Origin: an uncultured Lachnospiraceae bacterium
Lineage (GTDB): Bacteria; Bacillota; Clostridia; Lachnospirales; Lachnospiraceae
Assembly (NCBI GenBank): GCA_900313745.1
Contig: OMSM01000233.1
Coordinates: 1-5,976 of the forward strand
DNA length: 5,976 nucleotides
Reading direction: 5' to 3'
How positions within the stretch are numbered: position 1 is the stretch's first letter; every line of letters begins with the position of its first letter. Position numbers and translations under genes: made by a program. Positions 1 through 4,837 of this stretch are shown here, in pieces. The notes below the pieces were generated by a model. The model had not been told where the DNA came from. It did no database searches and saw only the letters and a list, made by a program, of their open reading frames with translations.

Positions 1-1389
1 CATCTGCTGCGCATACTAAAGCGCGGCGGCACTGCCCTGCCCGGCAAGGTCGCGATGAAACTCTGCCCGGACATCCTTCCCGCGGTTTCCGAGGGAATGG
101 AGATCATCGTGGTCACCGGCACCAATGGCAAAACCACTACCTCCGGCATGATTGAGCAGTCCCTGACTGCCTCGGGAAAAACCGTGCTTGCCAACAAGTC
201 CGGTGCCAACCTCCTCTCCGGCGTCACCGCGGAATTCGCCTGTGCCTCCACCGCCGTCGGAAAGCCCCGCTTCCGCTACGCTGTCATCGAGTGCGATGAA
301 GGCGCGCTGAAGCAGGTCGTTCCGCGCATCCGGCCGAAGGTCATCGTGGTCACCAACCTCTTCCGCGACCAGCTCGACCGCTACGGCGAGGTCATGCACA
401 CCCGCGACGAAGTGCTGGAGGGCATAAAGAAAGTCCCGGAATGTACCCTGGTGCTTAACGCCGATGACTCCCTGACCGCCTCCATCGCGCTGGATGTGCC
501 GAACAAGGTGGTCTGGTACGGCCTCTCCGTGCCGGGCAGCGAGGACACCACTGTCGGTCTCTCGGACGCGACGCACTGTATTCGCTGCGGCGCGGAGTAC
601 CGTTACCGCTTCCACACCTACGCCCACCTTGGCGCCTTCTTCTGCCCCGAGTGCGGGTATGAGCGCCCCGAGCCCGAGGTTTCGGTCACGGAGATCTCCC
701 ACATGGACGGCGCCGGAACGGACGCTCTGCTGCAGGAAGGCAAAACTTCCGCGGTCCCCGGAAGCGGAACCCCTGAGCCTGTTACCCGTTCCATCCACGT
801 CGCACTTCCCGCGGTCTACAACCTCTACAACGCCGTCGCCGCCATCGCCGCCTACCGCGCGGCAGGCTACGACGAGGAGGAGATGATCCGCGCGCTGGCC
901 ACGGTGCGAAGTTCCTTCGGGAGAATGGAAAGTTTTGACTTCGGTGAGCGGAAGGTCCAGTGCATCCTGGTGAAAAACCCCGCGGGCTGCAACCAGGCCG
1001 TGGACTTCGTGACCAGTCTCTCCGATCCTTACGTCCTGGTGCTTGCGCTGAACGACCAGACTGCGGACGGCCACGACATCTCCTGGATCTGGGACGTGAA
1101 CTACGAGAAATTCGCCGGAAGCCGGAACCTGTCCGCCGTCTACATCGCCGGCGACCGCGCCGAGGACATGCTTCTGCGCATGAAATACGCGGGAGTCCCG
1201 ACGGAGAAACTCATCCTGGAGAAGGACTACGGCAGGCTGCTCGACATGATGAAGGACACCTCGGAGAGCGGAAGCTTTCACGGGATCCGCTCCGTCTTCT
1301 GCATGCCCAACTACACTTCGATGCTGACGCTGAGAACGCTGCTCGGCGAGGCGACGGGAAAGAACGCGTACTGGGAGAGGCAGGCTTAG
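1..1389 (+). CDS. murT: Lipid II isoglutaminyl synthase, Mur-ligase-like subunit MurT (5' partial)
   Basis: MurT uses ATP to activate the alpha-carboxylate of D-Glu in the lipid II stem peptide. GatD supplies ammonia, giving D-isoglutamine at the cytoplasmic face of the membrane. The frame is open from base 1 (HLLRILKRGGTALPGKVAMK), which matches the usual MurT N-terminus, so the start lies upstream, probably some 15-25 codons away. The ATG at 55 is internal. The P-loop VTGTNGKTTT is around codons 38-47 (Lys codon at 130). A Mur-ligase central domain follows, with NLFRDQLDRYGE near codons 119-130. A zinc ribbon is formed by two CxxC pairs with Cys codons at 577, 586, 643 and 652. The C-terminal DUF1727 domain carries DGHDISWIWD near codons 356-365; an Asp here probably completes the GatD catalytic triad, as reported for the S. 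aureus and S. pneumoniae enzymes. A loop of about 30 residues after the zinc ribbon (DALLQEGKTSAVPGSG region) looks longer than usual. The family assignment is secure. Confidence 0.95.
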   Translation, partial: HLLRILKRGGTALPGKVAMKLCPDILPAVSEGMEIIVVTGTNGKTTTSGMIEQSLTASGKTVLANKSGANLLSGVTAEFACASTAVGKPRFRYAVIECDEGALKQVVPRIRPKVIVVTNLFRDQLDRYGEVMHTRDEVLEGIKKVPECTLVLNADDSLTASIALDVPNKVVWYGLSVPGSEDTTVGLSDATHCIRCGAEYRYRFHTYAHLGAFFCPECGYERPEPEVSVTEISHMDGAGTDALLQEGKTSAVPGSGTPEPVTRSIHVALPAVYNLYNAVAAIAAYRAAGYDEEEMIRALATVRSSFGRMESFDFGERKVQCILVKNPAGCNQAVDFVTSLSDPYVLVLALNDQTADGHDISWIWDVNYEKFAGSRNLSAVYIAGDRAEDMLLRMKYAGVPTEKLILEKDYGRLLDMMKDTSESGSFHGIRSVFCMPNYTSMLTLRTLLGEATGKNAYWERQA

Positions 1390-1411
1390 GGAGCGCCGGG
1401 CGGCACCTGCC

Positions 1412-1416
1412 GGGAG
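1412..1416 (+). promoter_or_regulatory. Ribosome binding site of gatD
   Basis: GGGAG lies 11 bases before the ATG at 1428. It sits in the 38-base gap after the murT stop codon and supports this start over the longer open frame that runs back into murT. Confidence 0.6.
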
Positions 1417-1427
1417 ATAAAGCATAT

Positions 1428-2171
1428 ATGAACCTGAAGATCGCACACCTCTACCCCGAGGTGCTGAATTTATACGGAGACCGGGGCAACATCCGGTGCC
1501 TCATGCAGCGCCTTTCCTGGCGCGGCATGGACTGCTCCGTGGACGAGATTTGTCTCGGCGACGGGCGAAGCCTCTCGGACTATGACCTCTTCTTCATCGG
1601 CGGAGGCCAGGATTTCGAGCAGGAGGTGCTTCTTAAGGACCTTCACTCCGGCAAGGGGGAAAACATCCGCGCCGCCATCAGGGACGGCAGAACTTTCCTC
1701 ACCATCTGCGGCGGCTACCAGCTGCTCGGCCATTACTACGAGGCTGCGGACGGCACGAAGTGCGAGTTCCTCGGCGCCGTCGACCTGGTGACGAAGGCCT
1801 CCGGGACACGGATGATCAACAACTACTGCTACAGACTCCCCGCGGAGCTCGGCGGCTCCACCATCGTCGGTTTTGAGAACCACAGCGGCAAAACTTATCT
1901 TGGCGAGGGAATCTCTCCTCTGGGAGAGGTGCTGAAGGGCAGCGGCAACAACGGTGAGGACAAGACCGAGGGCGTCCATTACAAAAACGTCTTCGGCACC
2001 TACAGCCACGGCCCGGTTCTCCCCAAAAACCCGGAATTCGCCGATCTTCTCCTGAAAACCGCCCTTGAGCGCAAATACGGAACCGCGGAGCTTGCGCCCC
2101 TGGAGGACGTCCAGGAGCGCGCGGCCCACGATTCCGTGGAAGAGAAAATCATGAAAGGGATTATCAACTAA
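1428..2171 (+). CDS. gatD: Lipid II isoglutaminyl synthase, glutamine amidotransferase subunit GatD
   Basis: GatD is a class I (CobB/CobQ-like) glutamine amidotransferase. It hydrolyses glutamine and passes ammonia to MurT for amidation of lipid II D-Glu. The 247-residue length is normal for the family. The N-terminus MNLKIAHLYPEVLNLYGDRG is the typical GatD opening. The nucleophile elbow ICGGYQLLG places the catalytic Cys at residue 94, and TYSHGPVLPKNP places the catalytic His at 194. Arg128 (GTRMI) matches the glutamine-binding Arg128 described for the S. aureus protein. FFIGGGQDFEQ (55-65) is the conserved loop before the elbow. No signal peptide or membrane segment is present, so it acts in the cytoplasm. 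It lies 38 bases after murT on the same strand, so the two are almost certainly one transcript. An open frame continues upstream into murT but has no homology there; the ATG at 1428 with GGGAG upstream and the family N-terminus fix the start. Confidence 0.95.
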   Translation: MNLKIAHLYPEVLNLYGDRGNIRCLMQRLSWRGMDCSVDEICLGDGRSLSDYDLFFIGGGQDFEQEVLLKDLHSGKGENIRAAIRDGRTFLTICGGYQLLGHYYEAADGTKCEFLGAVDLVTKASGTRMINNYCYRLPAELGGSTIVGFENHSGKTYLGEGISPLGEVLKGSGNNGEDKTEGVHYKNVFGTYSHGPVLPKNPEFADLLLKTALERKYGTAELAPLEDVQERAAHDSVEEKIMKGIIN

Positions 2172-2197
2172 ACGGAAAAGCCCTGTCGTAATCCTGC

Positions 2198-2234
2198 CTC
2201 CGGTAATCCGGAGCGCTTCCGCTCTGCTCTTTTC
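2198..2234. terminator. Probable bidirectional terminator between convergent gatD and the reductase gene
   Basis: Two perfect inverted repeats overlap here. CTCCGG (2198-2203), loop TAAT, CCGGAG (2208-2213) is the first. GAGCG (2211-2215), loop CTTC, CGCTC (2220-2224) is the second. They share GAG at 2211-2213, so only one can form fully at a time. A short T-rich run (CTCTTTTC, 2227-2234) follows on the plus strand, and AAAAG at 2176-2180 supplies a T run for minus-strand transcripts, though about 17 bases past the stem. The position between two convergent stop codons fits a shared terminator; the T runs are weak. Confidence 0.5.
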
Positions 2235-3239
2235 TTACACTGTAACCGCGTTTCCTGAGAGCTCATCGATTCTGATGAGCTCTTCTGCTGTGAACTGCGT
2301 GTTTTCGACTGCTTTGATGTTGTCGAGGATCTGGGATGGCCTCGACGCGCCGATCAGCACGGAGGTCACGATGCCGTCCCGCAGAATCCATGCGAGCGCC
2401 ATCTCCGCCAGCGTCTGCCCGCGCTCTGCGGCGAGCTCGTTCAGGCCGCGGATCTGCGCCACCTTCTCCTCCGTGATCTGCTCCTCGTGAAGGAACCGGC
2501 CGTCGGTGCGGATGCGGCTGTCCTCCGGGATGCCGTCCAGATAGCGGTTCGTGAGAAGTCCCTGCGCCAGCGGGGAGAAGCTGATGATGCCCTTCCCGAG
2601 TTTTGCCGAGGTTTCCTTCAGGCCGTTCTTTTCCACAGTGCGGTTGAAGATGTTGTAGCTGTTCTGATTGATGATGAAGGGCACATGCAGGTCCTTAAGG
2701 ATCGCCTCCGCCTTCTCGAGGGTCGGCCCGTCGTAGTTGGACAATCCGGCGTAGAGCGCCTTGCCGCTCGTGACTGCCTGGGCCAGCGCGCCCATGGTCT
2801 CCTCCAGAGGAGTACCCGGATCCATCCGGTGGTGATAGAAAATATCCACGTAATCGAGTCCCAGCCGCTTTAAGGACTGGTCGAGGCTTGCCAGCAGATA
2901 CTTCCTGCTGCCCCAGTCGCCGTAAGGGCCGGGCCACATGCCGTAGCCCGCCTTGGTGGAAATGATGAGCTCGTCCCGGTAAGGCATCAGGTGCTCCTTC
3001 AGGATCCTGCCGAAATTGCTCTCGGCGCTGCCCTCCTTCGGCCCGTAGTTATTGGCAAGGTCGAAGTGCGTGATCCCGTTGTCAAACGCGGTAAAGCACA
3101 TCTGTTCCATGTTGGCGTACACGCCGGTGTCGCCGAAGTTGTGCCAGAGGCCCAGCGACACGGCCGGCAGCATCAGCCCGCTCTTTCCCGTGCGGAAATA
3201 GCGCATCTTTTCGTAACGGTCATCCTTTGCCTTATACAT
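2235..3239 (-). CDS. gpr: Aldo/keto reductase, YghZ/Gpr type (AKR14-like)
   Basis: This is an NADPH-dependent aldo/keto reductase of 334 residues with a (beta/alpha)8 barrel fold. The closest family I recognise is E. coli YghZ/Gpr, which reduces L-glyceraldehyde 3-phosphate and also acts on methylglyoxal. Shared stretches include SLGLWHNFGD (28-37), THFDLANNYGP (57-67), DELIISTKAGY (89-99), SRKYLLASLDQSLKR (111-125) and FSPLAQGLLT (221-230). The catalytic tetrad is visible as Asp60, Tyr65, Lys96 and His137 (FYHHR). The cofactor-binding segment SVLIGASRPSQILDNI (293-308) is intact. No signal peptide is present, so it is cytoplasmic. The start at 3239 has an excellent Shine-Dalgarno, and homology to YghZ begins near residue 12, so Met12 is a less likely alternative start. 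It is convergent with gatD and divergent from the alpha/beta-hydrolase gene. Subfamily is confident; the true substrate in this organism is not known from sequence. Confidence 0.92.
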   Translation of the reverse strand: MYKAKDDRYEKMRYFRTGKSGLMLPAVSLGLWHNFGDTGVYANMEQMCFTAFDNGITHFDLANNYGPKEGSAESNFGRILKEHLMPYRDELIISTKAGYGMWPGPYGDWGSRKYLLASLDQSLKRLGLDYVDIFYHHRMDPGTPLEETMGALAQAVTSGKALYAGLSNYDGPTLEKAEAILKDLHVPFIINQNSYNIFNRTVEKNGLKETSAKLGKGIISFSPLAQGLLTNRYLDGIPEDSRIRTDGRFLHEEQITEEKVAQIRGLNELAAERGQTLAEMALAWILRDGIVTSVLIGASRPSQILDNIKAVENTQFTAEELIRIDELSGNAVTV

Positions 3240-3244
3240 GTCCG

Positions 3245-3255
3245 CTCCCTTCCTT
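3245..3255 (-). promoter_or_regulatory. Ribosome binding site of the aldo/keto reductase gene
   Basis: On the minus strand AAGGAAGGGAG ends 5 bases before the ATG at 3239. This purine-rich site decides for the start at 3239 rather than the internal Met12 codon. Confidence 0.75.
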
Positions 3256-3392
3256 TCACCCGACCCGCCGCCTTTCCGGCCGCCGCAGGGTCAATCTCCG
3301 GTGAACCCCGGATGTGTGCTGCAGTTTGTTCATCCCTGTGCGGTTCTTCGCCCGGGCCGGCGGGTCAATCAGAAATTTGCATTAGGATAACA

Positions 3393-3422
3393 AGTTTTGT
3401 CATGTTGATTCCGGACAAAACT
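3393..3422. promoter_or_regulatory. Spaced 9-bp dyad, candidate operator shared by divergent genes
   Basis: AGTTTTGTC (3393-3401) and GACAAAACT (3414-3422) form a perfect 9-bp inverted repeat with a 12-base spacer, so half-site centres are 21 bases apart, about two helical turns. It lies just downstream of the extended -10 box of the reductase and upstream of the alpha/beta-hydrolase start, inside the AT-rich part of the divergent region. That placement suits a dimeric repressor acting on both genes. A stem-loop in the leader RNA is the alternative reading. No regulator gene is in the window. Confidence 0.45.
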
Positions 3423-3425
3423 GAC

Positions 3426-3431
3426 TAAAAT
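3426..3431 (+). promoter_or_regulatory. Weak candidate -10 box for the alpha/beta-hydrolase gene
   Basis: TAAAAT differs from TATAAT at one base and follows TTGATT (3405-3410) at 15 bases, shorter than the preferred 17. It would give a leader of about 45 bases before the ATG at 3480. The AT-rich island makes chance matches likely, so this is only a candidate. Confidence 0.25.
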
Positions 3432-3432
3432 G

Positions 3433-3441
3433 ATTATAGCA
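3433..3441 (-). promoter_or_regulatory. Extended -10 promoter for the aldo/keto reductase gene
   Basis: On the minus strand the sequence reads TGCTATAAT, a perfect extended -10 element (TGnTATAAT). No good -35 box is seen at the right distance, which extended -10 promoters can tolerate. Transcription would begin near 3426, leaving a leader of roughly 185 bases. It is the best promoter-like match I found in this otherwise GC-rich window. Confidence 0.5.
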
Positions 3442-3469
3442 TTCATCGGCAGATGATCATGAAAAGAAT

Positions 3470-3474
3470 GGAGG
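3470..3474 (+). promoter_or_regulatory. Ribosome binding site of the alpha/beta-hydrolase gene
   Basis: GGAGG lies 5 bases before the ATG at 3480. The in-frame ATGs at 3453, 3459 and 3468 lack such a site, and this GGAGG begins within the ATG at 3468, so 3480 is the preferred start. Confidence 0.7.
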
Positions 3475-3479
3475 CTGAT

Positions 3480-4544
3480 ATGGAACAGACTGAACGCTTT
3501 AAGGAAATGCAGAGAAGAATGGAGCCCATCCGCCGGATCTTCGGCCCGGAATCCCACAAGGCTGTCGCAATCTATGAGGAGTGCGTGGATTATCCCATGG
3601 AGGATGTGCTGGAGCTGAACGCGATCGGACAGTCAATCATGTCCTCGGATCCGGAAGATCCCGGGCTTAAGGACAAGGTCGCCCATTTTGCCGAGGTCCG
3701 GGATGCGATCCTCGCGAAGCGGCCCGCGCCGGAGGACCGGAAGAAGAAGATCCCGCTCTGGCCGGAGGGGAAGATTCCCTGCCTCACGGAGTACACAGAC
3801 AACAGCAGTTTCCGGTATCATCATGATCCGGACTTCGTTCCCTATATGTATGAGATGCTTGTTTCCGAGGATGTCACCCCCAAGGGCGCCATCGTGGTCT
3901 GCCCCGGCGGCGATCACGCGGAGGCTGTCCTTCACGAGGGATACCAGGTCTGCCTTGACATGAACGAGCTCGGCTACCAGTGCTTCTTCCTGCTAAACCG
4001 CCCCAACATGATGCCCTGGAGCGGCCTGGAGGCCGGAACGGATGCCGCGAGGGCGATCCGCTATGTCCGCGCCAATGCCGCGAAGTACCGCATTCCCGCG
4101 GACCGCGTTGCCTTCGCCGGCTTCTCCAACGGAGGACTCACCGGTGAGCAGTGCGTGCAGTACAACTCCGGTGACCAGACGGTCGCGGAACACTTCCCCG
4201 GCTACGAGCCTGACGAACTCGACAAGTACTACGGCGCACCGGACGCGCTGCTCTGCGTCTACGGTCCCCGCTGGGCAGGCGGCAGTTTTGACTACAGCCG
4301 CGTGAAGTATCCGCCGGTGTTCTTCGCTGTCGGCCGCGAGGACACGGCGATGGACAACCTGCACTTCGTCTATCCCGAGCTCCTGGCCCACGGCGTCACC
4401 CTGGAGGTTCACACCTTCGCGGGCACGCCTCACGGACAGGCCGGGGCAAAGCTTTACCACGGCGGCATCTCCCAATATCCGAACTTCGACATGTGGGAGC
4501 CGCTTGCGGACATGTTCCTGGATGACGTGTACGCAAAGAGATAG
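3480..4544 (+). CDS. Alpha/beta-hydrolase, acetyl-esterase/acetylxylan-esterase-like
   Basis: This 354-residue protein is a serine hydrolase of the alpha/beta fold, probably an esterase or deacetylase; the substrate is not evident. The catalytic core starts near residue 90 with IPLWPEGKIP, a segment common before the core of acetyl-esterase-like proteins. GAIVVCPGGDHAEAVLHEGY (136-155) is the first strand and oxyanion-hole region, with PGG in place of a classical HGG. DRVAFAGFSNGG (208-219) is the nucleophile elbow, with Ser216. FFAVGREDTAMDN (281-293) supplies the probable Asp288, and FAGTPHGQ (313-320) the His318. The first 90 residues are charged and helical-looking and are not part of the usual hydrolase core. 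No signal peptide or lipobox is seen, so it is cytoplasmic, which favours an intracellular substrate over polymeric xylan. It is divergent from the reductase gene and ends in a strong terminator, so it is probably a single-gene transcript. Fold and triad are confident; function is not. Confidence 0.88.
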   Translation: MEQTERFKEMQRRMEPIRRIFGPESHKAVAIYEECVDYPMEDVLELNAIGQSIMSSDPEDPGLKDKVAHFAEVRDAILAKRPAPEDRKKKIPLWPEGKIPCLTEYTDNSSFRYHHDPDFVPYMYEMLVSEDVTPKGAIVVCPGGDHAEAVLHEGYQVCLDMNELGYQCFFLLNRPNMMPWSGLEAGTDAARAIRYVRANAAKYRIPADRVAFAGFSNGGLTGEQCVQYNSGDQTVAEHFPGYEPDELDKYYGAPDALLCVYGPRWAGGSFDYSRVKYPPVFFAVGREDTAMDNLHFVYPELLAHGVTLEVHTFAGTPHGQAGAKLYHGGISQYPNFDMWEPLADMFLDDVYAKR

Positions 4545-4554
4545 TTACGGAATT

Positions 4555-4599
4555 CTGCCGGTACTGTGCAGCATCTGCGCGGTACCGGCAGTTTTGTTT
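4555..4599 (+). terminator. Strong intrinsic terminator after the alpha/beta-hydrolase gene
   Basis: The outer 10-bp stem is CTGCCGGTAC (4555-4564) with GTACCGGCAG (4582-4591). It continues inward through U-G, G-C and U-G pairs to GCAG (4568-4571) and CTGC (4575-4578) around a CAT loop, making a near-continuous 17-bp stem with two G-U wobbles. TTTTGTTT (4592-4599) follows directly. It begins 10 bases after the stop codon and should insulate the carboxylesterase downstream. Confidence 0.92.
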
Positions 4600-4620
4600 A
4601 CCGCACCCTGTAATGTCGGA

Positions 4621-4645
4621 AAGAAGCCTTCTTCCGCGGCTTCTT
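4621..4645 (+). other. Hairpin in the leader region before the carboxylesterase
   Basis: AAGAAGCC (4621-4628) and GGCTTCTT (4638-4645) form a perfect 8-bp inverted repeat with a 9-base loop. No T run follows, so it is not a clear terminator. Its role is unknown. It may lie in the promoter or in the early transcript of the carboxylesterase. Confidence 0.4.
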
Positions 4646-4650
4646 ATGAC

Positions 4651-4664
4651 GTTTTACGTAAAAC
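4651..4664. promoter_or_regulatory. Perfect 14-base palindrome, candidate operator
   Basis: GTTTTACGTAAAAC reads identically on both strands. It lies in the AT-rich part of the gap between the terminator of the previous gene and the structured leader of the carboxylesterase, where a promoter is expected. This fits a binding site for a dimeric regulator. I could not identify a convincing -35/-10 pair around it. Confidence 0.4.
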
Positions 4665-4687
4665 TAAGAAATTCGCACAAGACTCAG

Positions 4688-4702
4688 AAAGGAGATAGTG
4701 TG
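4688..4702 (+). promoter_or_regulatory. Alternative translation start: ribosome binding site plus GTG
   Basis: AAAGGAG (4688-4694) stands 5 bases before a GTG at 4700, which is in frame with the carboxylesterase ATG at 4838 with no stop between. Used as a start it would add 46 residues with no resemblance to the esterase family. The GTG lies in the base of the first hairpin of the structured leader, so folding would hide it. I treat it as an alternative or a chance feature, not the main start. Confidence 0.3.
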
Positions 4703-4826
4703 AAAAATCGCGCTGAAGCGCCGATTTCTCACACGGCTGTTTGTGCCGAGCCCAAACAGCCCTTATCGCAGCCGGGAAACTGCATCAGCAGTTTCCCGCC
4801 GCGTGCCTCGCACAAAGAGCTCGGCA
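4698..4826 (+). promoter_or_regulatory. Structured leader element with three hairpins and a possible pseudoknot
   Basis: P1 (4698-4734) pairs GTGTGAAAAATCG with CGATTTCTCACAC (one A-C mismatch) and is capped by CGC/GCG around TGAA. P2 follows with no gap: GGCTGTTTG (4735-4743) pairs perfectly with CAAACAGCC (4753-4761). P3 is CGGGAAACTGC (4773-4783) with GCAGTTTCCCG (4788-4798), 11 perfect pairs around ATCA. A small P4 is GTGC/GCAC (4803-4813). The P2 loop TGCCGAGC (4744-4751) is fully complementary to GCTCGGCA (4819-4826), which ends one base before the GGAGGG ribosome binding site. This could be a cis-acting RNA that controls the carboxylesterase, or a copy of a dispersed, hairpin-rich intergenic repeat. 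I cannot match it to a named riboswitch class. Confidence 0.6.
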
Positions 4827-4827
4827 T

Positions 4828-4833
4828 GGAGGG
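4828..4833 (+). promoter_or_regulatory. Ribosome binding site of the carboxylesterase
   Basis: GGAGGG ends 4 bases before the ATG at 4838. It overlaps the last base of an in-frame ATG at 4826, which therefore cannot use it. It is directly next to the 3' arm of the proposed pseudoknot, so access may depend on leader folding. Confidence 0.7.
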
Positions 4834-4837
4834 TAAG

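Noticed and set aside
960..1427. An upstream extension of the gatD frame giving a 403-residue protein
   Set aside because: The extra part overlaps the conserved C-terminal domain of murT, is Arg/Pro-rich noise, and the family start MNLKIAHLYPE with an upstream GGGAG is at 1428.
16..1446. A 476-codon open frame on the minus strand opposite murT
   Set aside because: It is antisense to a gene with clear MurT motifs along its whole length, its protein has no recognisable family features, and long antisense frames are expected in GC-rich coding DNA.
1470..2129. A 219-codon minus-strand frame opposite gatD
   Set aside because: Shadow of gatD, whose catalytic Cys94, Arg128 and His194 are all in place; no ribosome site or family resemblance.
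2487..3428. Two plus-strand frames (2487-2873 and 2991-3428) opposite the aldo/keto reductase
   Set aside because: Antisense to a full-length, intact reductase and without recognisable domains.
3453..3479. Upstream in-frame ATGs for the alpha/beta-hydrolase (3453, 3459, 3468)
   Set aside because: None has a ribosome site at proper spacing, whereas GGAGG stands 5 bases before the ATG at 3480.
3993..4475. A 160-codon minus-strand frame opposite the alpha/beta-hydrolase
   Set aside because: Shadow frame: the plus strand carries the full Ser-Asp-His triad in order.
4504..4698. A 64-codon plus-strand frame across the end of the hydrolase gene
   Set aside because: It starts inside the hydrolase gene, reads through a very strong terminator hairpin, and lacks a ribosome site.
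4698..4834. CRISPR array or insertion-sequence end as an explanation of the hairpin-rich leader
   Set aside because: The stems differ from one another in sequence, there is no regular repeat-spacer pattern, no target-site duplication is evident, and no transposase or cas gene is nearby. A small non-autonomous dispersed repeat remains possible.
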